Positions 43,846-52,745 of a stretch of 64,000 nt of DNA are shown in pieces (the first letter of the stretch is position 1; each line of letters starts with the position of its first letter). The notes beneath the pieces were generated by a model. The model had not been told where the DNA came from, made no database searches, and saw only the letters and a program-made list of their open reading frames with translations. The stretch is from Thiobius zoothamnicola (GTDB taxonomy: Bacteria; Pseudomonadota; Gammaproteobacteria; Chromatiales; Chromatiaceae): assembly GCA_963678215.1 (NCBI GenBank), contig OY782758.1:2046001-2110000 (forward strand), in the 5' to 3' direction. A program made the translations under genes and the position numbers.

Positions 43846-45132
43846 GTGGCGCACATAGTCATTTTAGGGGCGGGTACTGGAGGTATGCCTTGTGCATATG
43901 AAATGAAAGATGAGTTGGATAAAGAACACGAGGTTACTGTTGTCAATGAGAATGATTACTTCCAATTCGTTCCTTCAAACCCATGGGTAGGGGTTGGTTG
44001 GCGCGCCCGTAAAGACATTACTTTCCCTATCAAACCTTACTTAAATAAAAAAGGGATTAATTTTATACACGCGATTTGTACGAAAATAGATGCTGAAAAC
44101 AATCGTCTGGAATTAAATGGCGGTGATTATCTGGCGTACGATTATTTGGTCATCACGACAGGCCCACGTTTGGCTTTTGATGAGGTGGAGGGTTCAGGTC
44201 CAGAAGCCTTTACGACTTCAGTCTGTACCATCAACCATGCGGAAAAAGCTTGGGAACAGTATCAGGCCTGCTTGAAACAGCCAGGGCCTATTATTATTGG
44301 TGCTATGCCTTTCGCTTCCTGCTTCGGCCCGGCCTATGAATTTGCCTTTATCGTTGATGCGGATTTGCGTAAACGTAAAATCCGGGACAAGTTTCCTATC
44401 CGGTTCGTCACTTCTGAACCTTATATCGGTCATCTTGGATTAGGAGGCGTGGGTGATTCCAAATCCATGTTGGAAAGCGAGTTGCGTAATCACCATATCG
44501 AATGGATCGTCAATGCAAAAACCACCAAGGTGGAAGAGGGTAAATTGTATTGTGATGAATTGGCGGATGATGGTTCAGTGCTAAAGAGCCATGCATTGGA
44601 TTTCGCTTTTTCCATGATGCTGCCCGCCTTTAAAGGTGTTGATCCCGTCGCTGAAGTCGAGGGTTTATGTAATCCACGAGGTTTTGTGAAGGTCGATGAA
44701 TATCATCGCAGTCTGACCTATAAAAATATTTACTCAGCTGGCGTCTGCATCGCCATTCCGCCGTGCGATAGTACGCCAGTACCGACGGGTACGCCGAAAA
44801 CCGGTTATATGATTGAATCTATGGTGACTTCAATCGCCCATAATGTGGCGGCTGAAATTGCAGGTAAGGCGCCTTATCAATGTGCGACCTGGAATGCCAT
44901 TTGTCTGGCGGATATGGGGGATAGCGGCGCAGCTTTCGTCGCTTTGCCGCAAATTCCGCCACGCAATGTCGCTTGGTTTAAAAAAGGTAAATGGGTGCAT
45001 GCGGCCAAAGTCATGTTTGAGAAGTACTTTATCCGTAAGATGAAGAAAGGCACTTCAGAACCTGTGTATGAGAAATATGTGCTTAAAGCGCTGGGAATTG
45101 AAAAATTGCAGCGCAAAACACCTGCGGATTAG
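43846..45132 (+). CDS. sqr: Sulfide:quinone oxidoreductase family flavoprotein
   Basis: A 428-residue FAD-dependent pyridine-nucleotide-disulfide-fold protein. It has the FAD motif VILGAGTGGMPCAYEM, NPWVGVGWR, the redox Cys in PFASCFGPAYEF, and YSAGVCIAIPPCDSTPVPTGTPKTGYM near the second active Cys. It oxidises sulfide to polysulfide and passes electrons to quinone at the inner membrane face. The start is GTG, 7 nt after a perfect AGGAGG. A hairpin follows the stop. Reported close relatives include flavocytochrome-c-type proteins, so the exact SQR type is left open. Confidence 0.85.
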   Translation: MAHIVILGAGTGGMPCAYEMKDELDKEHEVTVVNENDYFQFVPSNPWVGVGWRARKDITFPIKPYLNKKGINFIHAICTKIDAENNRLELNGGDYLAYDYLVITTGPRLAFDEVEGSGPEAFTTSVCTINHAEKAWEQYQACLKQPGPIIIGAMPFASCFGPAYEFAFIVDADLRKRKIRDKFPIRFVTSEPYIGHLGLGGVGDSKSMLESELRNHHIEWIVNAKTTKVEEGKLYCDELADDGSVLKSHALDFAFSMMLPAFKGVDPVAEVEGLCNPRGFVKVDEYHRSLTYKNIYSAGVCIAIPPCDSTPVPTGTPKTGYMIESMVTSIAHNVAAEIAGKAPYQCATWNAICLADMGDSGAAFVALPQIPPRNVAWFKKGKWVHAAKVMFEKYFIRKMKKGTSEPVYEKYVLKALGIEKLQRKTPAD

Positions 45133-45134
45133 AA

Positions 45135-45166
45135 GAAATTGGCTGTTAAGGGCAACAGGCAATTTC
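45135..45166. terminator. Hairpin between convergent sqr and yfgM
   Basis: A 13-bp stem with one mismatch (GAAATTGGCTGTT / AACAGGCAATTTC) and a 6-nt loop, immediately after the sqr stop. T-runs are poor, but the place between convergent genes fits a bidirectional terminator. Confidence 0.6.
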
Positions 45167-45198
45167 CAATGCCTCATCTCCATCAAGTTTATCTTTGT

Positions 45199-45825
45199 TC
45201 AAGAATTCTCTAATTCGTCCAATTTCATACGCACCAGCCGTTGATCACCTGCGGTTTTTTCCAGAGCCTCTTGGTAGGCTTCGCGGGCGGTTATTGCCTC
45301 TCCGGCTTGGCGGGCGAGGTCGCCGCGACGAATAGCGAATTCACCTGCATAGGGAGCATCTTCGGGGACAGCATCAAGCAACTGTTGTGCTGCCTGCCAT
45401 GCCTGGGTGTCAATGAGTAGATCCACCAGTCGCAGCTTGACCAAGGCGCGCAATGTATCGTCGCTGGTGTTTTCTACCGCTTGTTGCAGATGTTCACGGG
45501 CTGCCGCTTTGTCGTCTTGGGCATACGCTTGTTTGGCTTGTTGTAGCCTGGTCAGCGTGGCGTAAACTGAGCCGTCGTATGCGGTGGTGATTTGGTCGGC
45601 TGTGTTTTTTATGTCATCAGATTGGGTGGTTCCGATCTGTTGGGTTAGCCGGTCAAATTGCGTGGAGGCCGCTTCACCTTGATTAGCTTGATAGGCTTGC
45701 CAACCTTGCCAGCCGAAAATAATAGCGCAACCCAGTATGGCGCCAGTGATGATGGATCTCCCGTGCTCTTTCCACCAGTTTTTGAGTGATTCGAGCTGTT
45801 CCTCGTCCGTTTTATAAGCGCTCAT
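45199..45825 (-). CDS. yfgM: YfgM-like ancillary translocon subunit
   Basis: A 208-residue protein with an N-terminal membrane helix (SIITGAILGCAIIFGWQGWQAY) and periplasmic tetratricopeptide-like repeats. YfgM assists SecYEG and periplasmic chaperones. It overlaps hisS by 4 nt, the standard neighbour. The usual next genes bamB and der are absent here; sqr faces it instead. Confidence 0.9.
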   Translation of the reverse strand: MSAYKTDEEQLESLKNWWKEHGRSIITGAILGCAIIFGWQGWQAYQANQGEAASTQFDRLTQQIGTTQSDDIKNTADQITTAYDGSVYATLTRLQQAKQAYAQDDKAAAREHLQQAVENTSDDTLRALVKLRLVDLLIDTQAWQAAQQLLDAVPEDAPYAGEFAIRRGDLARQAGEAITAREAYQEALEKTAGDQRLVRMKLDELENS

Positions 45826-47105
45826 GCTTGCTCCAAGTTGAATGTGTCTGCCAAGTATGTGGGCAATGCGTCCAGTTTGAGGGTGGTTTGGTCGATTTCT
45901 TCGCGCAGATTTTTGATGCTGATGCTGTTTTCTGCCAGTTCGTCTTCGCCAAGTATCAGTGCCAGGCGTGCTCCACTCCGATCCGCTTTTTTAAATTGCG
46001 ATTTCAATCCACCGCCGCCGCAGTGTGCTTGCAACGCCAAGCCAGGCAGAGCATCGCGTAATTTTTCCGCGAATGTGAGTCCCGCTGCCACCGTACGTTC
46101 ACCGGGTAAGATCAGGTAAGCATGCACAGTTGGCGGGGTGATATTTTGTTGCTTGGCGTCTAATACTTCCAGCAGGCGTTCAACGCCCATGGCGAAGCCA
46201 ATGCCGGGGGTATCGCGTCCGCCAATCTGGCTGACCAGGCCATCGTAACGTCCGCCTGCGCAGACGGTGCCTTGCGCGCCCAATAAATCGGTCACCCATT
46301 CAAAAACCGTGCGGCAGTAATAGTCCAGGCCGCGCACTAAACGCGGGTTGAGGGTATAGGCGATCCCGGCTTTATCCAACGTTTCGCAGAGCGTTGCTAA
46401 GTGAGTTTGCGATTCGGTTTGCAGATAGTCGGTTAAGACCGGCGCATTGGCGATCAATGACGCCATCTCGGGGTTTTTACTGTCCAGAATCCGCAGCGGA
46501 TTGGTTCGTAAACGTCGCTGACTTTCTTCATCCAGTTGCTCAGGATGGTCAGAAAAATAATTTACCAAGGCGGTGCGATAGGCGCTACGCTCTGCTGCTG
46601 AGCCTAGTGAGTTGAGCTGTAATTCGAGTCCGTCAATGCCCAGCTCGCGCCATAGACGCGCGCTGAGCATGATCAGTTCAATATCAATATCCGGCCCTGG
46701 AATACCGTAGGCTTCGACGCCAATCTGATGAAATTGGCGATAACGCCCTTTTTGTGGGCGTTCGTGGCGGAACATGGGACCTTGGTACCATAAACGCTGA
46801 GTCTGGTTATGCAGCATGCCATGTTGCAATGCTGCGCGCAGGCAACTGGCGGTGCCCTCCGGGCGCAGGGTCAGGCTGTCTCCATTGCGATCCTGGAAGG
46901 TGTACATTTCCTTTTCAACAATGTCAGTGACTTCACCGATTGAACGGGTGAATAACTCGGTGGGTTCGACAATCGGCATGCGAATTTCTGCATAGCCGTA
47001 GGATTGCGCCAATGAACGCACTTTGTTTTCCACAAATTGCCATCGTGGTGTCTGATCCGGTAGTGCATCATGCATACCCCGGATCGCTTGGATGGTTTTA
47101 CGCAT
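45822..47105 (-). CDS. hisS: Histidyl-tRNA synthetase
   Basis: A 427-residue class II synthetase. Motif 1 region (IRMPIVEPTELFTRSIGE), motif 2 (FRHERPQKGRYRQFHQIGVE), the His-specific RGLDYYCRTVFEW and motif 3 (GIGFAMGVERLL) are all present, with the C-terminal anticodon-binding domain. It starts 3 nt after rodZ; ispG, often between the two, is missing. Confidence 0.97.
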   Translation of the reverse strand: MRKTIQAIRGMHDALPDQTPRWQFVENKVRSLAQSYGYAEIRMPIVEPTELFTRSIGEVTDIVEKEMYTFQDRNGDSLTLRPEGTASCLRAALQHGMLHNQTQRLWYQGPMFRHERPQKGRYRQFHQIGVEAYGIPGPDIDIELIMLSARLWRELGIDGLELQLNSLGSAAERSAYRTALVNYFSDHPEQLDEESQRRLRTNPLRILDSKNPEMASLIANAPVLTDYLQTESQTHLATLCETLDKAGIAYTLNPRLVRGLDYYCRTVFEWVTDLLGAQGTVCAGGRYDGLVSQIGGRDTPGIGFAMGVERLLEVLDAKQQNITPPTVHAYLILPGERTVAAGLTFAEKLRDALPGLALQAHCGGGGLKSQFKKADRSGARLALILGEDELAENSISIKNLREEIDQTTLKLDALPTYLADTFNLEQA

Positions 47106-47108
47106 GGG

Positions 47109-48191
47109 TCAGGGTCTCAGGGTAAATCGGGCTACGTTGCCGCTGGTGTGTTGCGTCAGGTCGTAAGGCTTGCCACCCAATTCGATCCGCGCGGCGGAGG
47201 CATTGCCGATGATCATGGAGTAAGGCGGACGTCCTCCCAATTGACGGCGATCACCTTTGTCCATCTCGCCGACTAATTTATAGGTGCGGCTGCTGTCCCG
47301 GATATCCACCCAACAACGTTCACTGAACATCATGGTGATGGCCTCAGAATCTGGTGTCATAGGCGGATTGGACTGCTGGGTTGTATTTGGCGTGTCGGAT
47401 CTTTCTGTGATTGGAATGACGGGGCGTAGCGACATCACCACATCAGCTTCTTCGGTGATCGTTGGTGGCGTAGTTGCCGCACGAGTGGGTGGACTGGTCG
47501 AAAATTGGGCAGTCTCTGAATCTGGTTTATCTGAAACAACGGCGCTTTCAGGCAAAGGCGGAGTTGCATCAGGTTGGGTTGGCGTATCCTGATTCACCCT
47601 ATCGTCAGAGCTGTTGGTCGTGTTTGAGACCACCAGCCTGGGTTGCGTGGGCTGGATGAAATCGGGCAGCATATTGGCATTTTCCGGCGGGGGTGGTGCT
47701 GTGTCGAACTGAGTTGATTCAGTGGATGTTTCTGACTGCTGTTGTTGCAGGAAGCCATCCAGATAACCTTGCCACCAAGCCAGAAATAGCCCAACGCCAA
47801 TGAGAATGAACAGCCAAGTGAAAAACAGACTCCAGCGGCTGCCCAAGCGGCTGTCTGAAGCGAGGCGTGGCGGTTGGGTGACTTTGACTGGGCGTTCCGA
47901 TTCAGGCCAGACTTGATCAAACTTCTTCAGGACAGCGTCAGCCGACTGATTGACTTCCCGTGCATAATTGCGCAGGTAGCCGCGCACGAAGACGCGTGCC
48001 GTCAGGTCTGAATAATCATCCCGCTCCAGCGCTTCGACCACATCCGTCGTTAAATGCAACCGGTCGGCTAATTTGCTGACATCAATATCCAACGCCAGAC
48101 GTGCATTGCGCAGGTAGTCACCCGGTCCCAGCACATTGATATCAGTAGCGATGTCCTGCTTGTGTTCATGCTCAGATGATATGGGTTTCAT
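47109..48191 (-). CDS. rodZ: Cytoskeletal protein RodZ
   Basis: A 360-residue bitopic protein. N-terminal helix-turn-helix (GDYLRNARLALDIDVSKLADRL, FVRGYLRNYAREV), one membrane segment at about 122-142 (SLFFTWLFILIGVGLFLAWW), a Pro/Thr/Ser-rich linker, and the C-terminal DUF4115 beta domain (SERCWVDIRDSSRTYKLVGEM). It links MreB to the elongation machinery. Confidence 0.94.
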   Translation of the reverse strand: MKPISSEHEHKQDIATDINVLGPGDYLRNARLALDIDVSKLADRLHLTTDVVEALERDDYSDLTARVFVRGYLRNYAREVNQSADAVLKKFDQVWPESERPVKVTQPPRLASDSRLGSRWSLFFTWLFILIGVGLFLAWWQGYLDGFLQQQQSETSTESTQFDTAPPPPENANMLPDFIQPTQPRLVVSNTTNSSDDRVNQDTPTQPDATPPLPESAVVSDKPDSETAQFSTSPPTRAATTPPTITEEADVVMSLRPVIPITERSDTPNTTQQSNPPMTPDSEAITMMFSERCWVDIRDSSRTYKLVGEMDKGDRRQLGGRPPYSMIIGNASAARIELGGKPYDLTQHTSGNVARFTLRP

Positions 48192-48193
48192 GA

Positions 48194-48979
48194 CTACTTG
48201 GCTCTATCGAGATAATGGGCTTGTTCCGAATCGGGAAATTTGGCCCTGAGTTGTAAAATATAATCTGTTGCTTGGTATCGGTTGGCGAGTTGCTGCTCAG
48301 TGCGAATACCCAGCCAGAGAGATTCAGCGGTAGGCTGCCCGGCTTGGTCATAGCGTTGCAAATAGTGACGAGCCGATAAGAAGTCACCTTCGGCAAAGCG
48401 TAAGTCCGCCATCCGCAATAAGGATGGCGCGAATTTCGGATGTTGGTTTAGAGCTTGCCGGTAATACTTTTCAGCTTGTTGAAAGTGCTTGATTTCCGCC
48501 ATACATAAGCCTGCGTTGTGCGCCGCAATCCATGGCGTTGGGTAAAAAGGGACGGCCAATGCGCGGATAAAATAGCTATCCGCTTCAATCTGTCGGCCTT
48601 GTGCGCAAATATACTGCCCTAATGCATTGAGTGCATAGGGGTTATACGCGTCTAATGCTACGGCGCGGTGGTAATGCCAGCCTGCCTGATCGGTTTCGCC
48701 CAGTTGCTGATACACCACGCCAAGCAGGTTATGCGCGGGAGATGAGTCAGTATTCACGGAGATGGCTTTACGGGCATTGTTGAGCGCTTCATCCAGCTTG
48801 CCTTCGCCCAGGTAAAGTGCGCCTAATTCAATATAAATGTTGGCGTCGTCGGGCACAGATGACAGACCGTCAAAATCATTGGCGGCATTATGGGGCTTGA
48901 TCGCGCTTTGGCAACTGATAATCCCCGATAACCACATAATGACCCAAACCGGACGATACTGCCGGTAATGTGTTTTCAT
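48194..48979 (-). CDS. pilW: Type IV pilus biogenesis TPR protein PilW/PilF
   Basis: A 261-residue lipoprotein-like TPR protein. The N-terminus has a hydrophobic segment ending in SGIISCQ, a plausible lipobox (IISC), followed by six TPR motifs (AHNLLGVVYQQLGETDQAGWHYHRA, NALGQYICAQGR). PilW/PilF pilots the secretin PilQ to the outer membrane. It overlaps rlmN by 4 nt. Confidence 0.92.
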   Translation of the reverse strand: MKTHYRQYRPVWVIMWLSGIISCQSAIKPHNAANDFDGLSSVPDDANIYIELGALYLGEGKLDEALNNARKAISVNTDSSPAHNLLGVVYQQLGETDQAGWHYHRAVALDAYNPYALNALGQYICAQGRQIEADSYFIRALAVPFYPTPWIAAHNAGLCMAEIKHFQQAEKYYRQALNQHPKFAPSLLRMADLRFAEGDFLSARHYLQRYDQAGQPTAESLWLGIRTEQQLANRYQATDYILQLRAKFPDSEQAHYLDRAK

Positions 48980-50073
48980 GCTGACGGATTCATCACAATG
49001 GGTGGTGGCGTTTGGCGTAACAGTTGACGTCGGCTACGGTCACGCACTTTGCCGACTAATTGCCCGCAAGCGGCGTCAATATCATCACCCCGGGTTTTAC
49101 GCGTCACGGTGATGAGACCTGAACGTACCAGTCGTTGGCGAAATGCATCAATGCGTTCAATTGGCGAAGGGTGGTAATGGGTGCCCGGGAACGGGTTAAA
49201 GGGGATCAGATTGATTTTGGAGGGAATACCTTCCAATAAGCGGATGAGCGCTTTGGCGTGCGTAACGGAATCATTGACGCCATCCAACATCACATATTCC
49301 CAGGTGATTTTGCGTTTTTTTTCCTCGCCGACGAATGCTTTACAGGCCGGAATCAACATCTCCAGCGGATATTTTTTGTTAATTGGCACGAGTTGATCAC
49401 GCAATCGATTCTCTGGCGCATGCAGCGAAACCGCCAGACTGACCGGGCTGACTTCACGTAAGCGGTAGAGTGCCGGAACAATGCCTGATGTGCTTAAGGT
49501 GACGCGGGATTTGGCGATCATATAGGCATGATCTTCAATCATCAGATTCATTGCCGTGACGACGGCGTCAAAATTCGCCAGTGGCTCCCCCATGCCCATC
49601 ATCACCACATTGGTTGGTGGTTTGCCTAATTCACGGGTTGCCAGCCAGACCTGCGCGATAATTTCCCCCGCCGACAGGTTGCGGTTAAAACCTTGTTGTG
49701 CCGTCGAACAAAAAGTGCAATCCAATGCGCAGCCAACTTGCGAGGATACGCACAGCGTGCTGCGATTGCTTTCCGGTATATGGACGGTTTCAATACGTTG
49801 ACCATCTTGTAACTCAATGATCCACTTGATTGTGCCGTCCATGGAGGGTTGTTGGTAAATAATTTGTGGAAGATTAATCGTCGTCCGGGTTTTCAACTGT
49901 TCACGGAATGATTTGGCCAAATCCGTCATTTGGTCAAAATCTGTGACGCCGTGTTTATGAATCCATTTCAGCAGATTCCGGCCATGGAAAGGCTTGGCGC
50001 CGAATTGGACGGCCAGCGCTTCCATGGCTGGCAAGCCCAAATCCAATAAATTTATGCGGGATTGTTCGCCCAT
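48976..50073 (-). CDS. rlmN: Dual-specificity rRNA/tRNA adenine C2 methyltransferase
   Basis: A 365-residue radical-SAM enzyme that methylates A2503 of 23S rRNA and A37 of some tRNAs. The cluster motif is CALDCTFCSTA (CxxxCxxC), GMGEPLANFDAV is the SAM region, and the catalytic Cys near the C-terminus is in DIDAACGQL. It heads the rlmN-pilW-rodZ-hisS-yfgM operon. Confidence 0.96.
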   Translation of the reverse strand: MGEQSRINLLDLGLPAMEALAVQFGAKPFHGRNLLKWIHKHGVTDFDQMTDLAKSFREQLKTRTTINLPQIIYQQPSMDGTIKWIIELQDGQRIETVHIPESNRSTLCVSSQVGCALDCTFCSTAQQGFNRNLSAGEIIAQVWLATRELGKPPTNVVMMGMGEPLANFDAVVTAMNLMIEDHAYMIAKSRVTLSTSGIVPALYRLREVSPVSLAVSLHAPENRLRDQLVPINKKYPLEMLIPACKAFVGEEKKRKITWEYVMLDGVNDSVTHAKALIRLLEGIPSKINLIPFNPFPGTHYHPSPIERIDAFRQRLVRSGLITVTRKTRGDDIDAACGQLVGKVRDRSRRQLLRQTPPPIVMNPSA

Positions 50074-50555
50074 CAGAGTTTAATCAGTGAGTTGAATCGG
50101 TTTGCGGATCGGTTTTGGAAGGTTATCCGTGTTATTCGGCAGTGCATCATATAGCGTGTTTTCATCGGAAGTTCGCGCTGATCAGTCTGCATGACGCGAG
50201 GTTTTGGCGAAAATCATAGAACGGTGGTCAGCAGCGGATCGGTTGGGAAATGGGATCGTTTTACGTTAGTTGACCGATATATTAACGTACATGAGCAAAA
50301 AATCATCTTTTGGTGATGATTGATGGGTTTTGTGGCATTGGTCATGCCGCTTGGCGGTTATCATGAGCCGTCGTGCGGTCGGAATTCGCCGTCACAAAGC
50401 GAATTTGTTGTGGGATAATCGCGCGCGCATAATTTTCTTCAATGTTTGGGTGTTGGACACGATATTTAAAACCGCACAAAGATCCTCCGCTCAGCACCAT
50501 CAGACAATACAAGGCGCATTAACCATACTGAGCGCCATTTAACAGAGGCCACCTC
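50074..50555. other. Intergenic region between divergent rlmN and sodium symporter
   Basis: About 482 bases without a convincing gene. A small hairpin with arms AATCATC (50301-50307) and GATGATT (50315-50321) followed by GGGTTTT is the only structure seen. The ndk gene that often precedes rlmN is not here. Short frames in it have no similarity I recognise. Confidence 0.5.
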
Positions 50556-51950
50556 ATGACGAAACAGACACAGCAAGTCTTATGGTCAACCCGTTTTGCT
50601 TTTATTCTCGCGGCGATTGGTTCAGCGATTGGCTTGGGTAACGTTTGGAAGTTTCCCTACATCACCGGTGAAAACGGCGGCGGGGCCTTCATTCTATTGT
50701 ATCTGGCTTGCATCGCCTTGATTGGTCTGCCGGTTTTGGTGGCGGAAATCGCGTTGGGCCGCCGCGCCCGCCAGAATCCGGTGAGCGCCATGCAGTTTCT
50801 GGCGCAGGAAGAAGGCGTGACATCCGGGTGGAGGCTGTTGGGCTGGATGGGCACCTTCGCTGGCGTGCTGATTTTGTCTTTCTATAGCGTCGTCGCTGGC
50901 TGGACGATCGCTTATGTGATTGAAGCGGTTTCAGGCAATTTTAATGGTTTGACTGGCGAGACTTCCGGCGCTTTGTTTGGCGATTTGATTGGCTCCTGGG
51001 AAGAAGGGCTGTTTTGGCATACGCTCTTTATGTTGTTGGTGCTGTTCGTCGTTGCCCGAGGGGTGCGCCATGGCCTGGAGCGTCTGGTGGTGATTCTGAT
51101 GCCATTATTATTTGGCATGCTATTGGTGCTGGCGGTTTATGCGGCGTTCGCCGGTGATTTCCTGAAAGGACTGGGTTATATGTTCAATGCGGATTTTCAG
51201 GCGCTATTCCAGAAATGTGAGGGAGAGGCTTGTGAGTTCACCGCAGAACCTTTGCTGGTTGCCATGGGGCATGCGTTTTTCACCTTAAGTCTCGGGATGG
51301 GCGCCATGATGGTTTACGGCTCTTATTTGCCGAAACAAGCGTCCATCATGAATTCCGCCATTGTGATTGCATTGGCTGATACTTTGGTCGCTTTATTGGC
51401 TGGCATTGCGATTTTCCCCTTGGTTTTCGCCAATGGATTGCAACCTGGTGCCGGGCCTGGTCTGGTCTTTGTCACCTTGCCGATTGCGTTTGGTTCCATG
51501 CCGGCAGGCTTGTTATTTGGCGCAATCTTTTTTGTTTTATTGTTGTTCGCCGCCTGGACCTCGGCGATTTCGATCAGCGAGCCGATGATCGCCTGGTTGA
51601 CCGGAAAGCGTGGCTTATCACGCGTTAGTGCCAGCTTGTTGGTGATCGGTGTGGCATGGTTTGTCGGTATTGGTTCAGTTTTGTCGTTCAATCTGTGGTC
51701 AGGTGAGACCTATCAATTGTTTGGCAAAACATTCTTTGATCTGAAGGATTATCTGGCGAGTAATATCTTGTTGCCATTAGGCGGACTGATGATTGCCATC
51801 TTCATTGGCTGGGCAGCGCACCGACGTTTGTCTGAAGAAGAACTGGCGTTGCAGAATCCAGCCGTATTCGGGCTATGGCGGTGGTTGGTTCGGTATGTCG
51901 CCCCATTGGGCATTATCCTGGTATTCTTAAACGCCATCGGCATATTCTAA
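50556..51950 (+). CDS. Neurotransmitter:sodium symporter family transporter
   Basis: A 464-residue, about 11-12-helix sodium-dependent transporter. The N-terminal signature WSTRFAFILAAIGSAIGLGNVWKFPYITGENGGGAF forms the sodium and substrate site of helix 1. Bacterial members import amino acids such as Trp, Leu or Tyr; the substrate here is unknown. RatA follows after 11 nt. Confidence 0.93.
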   Translation: MTKQTQQVLWSTRFAFILAAIGSAIGLGNVWKFPYITGENGGGAFILLYLACIALIGLPVLVAEIALGRRARQNPVSAMQFLAQEEGVTSGWRLLGWMGTFAGVLILSFYSVVAGWTIAYVIEAVSGNFNGLTGETSGALFGDLIGSWEEGLFWHTLFMLLVLFVVARGVRHGLERLVVILMPLLFGMLLVLAVYAAFAGDFLKGLGYMFNADFQALFQKCEGEACEFTAEPLLVAMGHAFFTLSLGMGAMMVYGSYLPKQASIMNSAIVIALADTLVALLAGIAIFPLVFANGLQPGAGPGLVFVTLPIAFGSMPAGLLFGAIFFVLLLFAAWTSAISISEPMIAWLTGKRGLSRVSASLLVIGVAWFVGIGSVLSFNLWSGETYQLFGKTFFDLKDYLASNILLPLGGLMIAIFIGWAAHRRLSEEELALQNPAVFGLWRWLVRYVAPLGIILVFLNAIGIF

Positions 51951-51961
51951 GGAGCTTGTTC

Positions 51962-52408
51962 TTGCCTTGCGTACAAAAATCCGCTTTGGTGCCTTATTCC
52001 GACCAATTGATGTTTGATCTGGTGAAGGATATTGATCGGTATGCTGATTTTTTACCCTGGTGCGGCGATTCTGTTGTGTTGAGTGAGACGCCTGAGCAGG
52101 TTTGTGGGCGTCTCACGGTTGAACGCCTGGGTGTGCGTCAGGCATTCAGCACCTGTAATCATTTGGCACCGCCTGAGCGCATTTCCATCGACTTGCAGGA
52201 AGGCCCTTTTCAGTCGTTACAGGGTGCCTGGGAGTTTGTGCCGTTGCGTGAGAATGCCTGTAAAGTGACATTAAAGCTGGACTTTGCGTTCTCCGGCCAT
52301 TTGATCAATGTGGCTTTTGGTAAGGCGTTTGAGCAAATCGCCAACACCATGGTCGATGCTTTTTGTCAGCGCGCCAAAGTGGTTTACGGCAAAGGAGTGA
52401 TGCCTTGA
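51962..52408 (+). CDS. ratA: RatA-type START-domain protein (COQ10 family)
   Basis: A 148-residue polyketide-cyclase/START-like protein. It has PYSDQLMFDLVKDIDRYADFLPWC and INVAFGKAFEQIANTMVDAFCQRA. The best start is TTG at 51962, 6 nt after AAGGAGC, giving LPCVQKSALVPYS. An ATG further upstream lies in the transporter gene. In E. coli RatA was reported to hinder 70S assembly; the eukaryotic relative binds ubiquinone. It pairs with rnfH as usual. Confidence 0.9.
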   Translation: MPCVQKSALVPYSDQLMFDLVKDIDRYADFLPWCGDSVVLSETPEQVCGRLTVERLGVRQAFSTCNHLAPPERISIDLQEGPFQSLQGAWEFVPLRENACKVTLKLDFAFSGHLINVAFGKAFEQIANTMVDAFCQRAKVVYGKGVMP

Positions 52409-52436
52409 GTGGATGTTATTGCGCAGGGAGGCTTAC

Positions 52437-52745
52437 ATGGCTGATGCGTTAATGCCGGTTGAGGTGGCTTACGCCAAGCCCAATGAACAGCGAATCATCA
52501 GTCTTGAGATGCCGTTGGATGCCAAGGTGCATCAAGTGGTCGAACAATCCGGTATCCTGCAGTATTACCCGGAGATCGATTTAAGCAAAAATAAAGTGGG
52601 CGTATTTGGCAAGCTGACCACCTTGGATGCGGGTTTGTATCCAGGTGACCGGGTGGAGATCTACCGCGAATTGATCGCTGATCCCAAGGAGGCGCGGAGA
52701 AAACGCGCGGCGCAAGGCAAGTCGCTGAAAAAAGGCGGCGGTTAA
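52437..52745 (+). CDS. rnfH: RnfH-family ubiquitin-like protein
   Basis: A 102-residue beta-grasp protein: PVEVAYAKPNEQRIISLEMP, SKNKVGVFGKLTTLDAGLYPGDRVEIYRELIADPKEARRKRA. The ATG at 52437 follows AGGGAGG. Role unknown; linked by position to ratA. Its stop overlaps that of mpl by 3 nt on the opposite strand. Confidence 0.92.
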   Translation: MADALMPVEVAYAKPNEQRIISLEMPLDAKVHQVVEQSGILQYYPEIDLSKNKVGVFGKLTTLDAGLYPGDRVEIYRELIADPKEARRKRAAQGKSLKKGGG

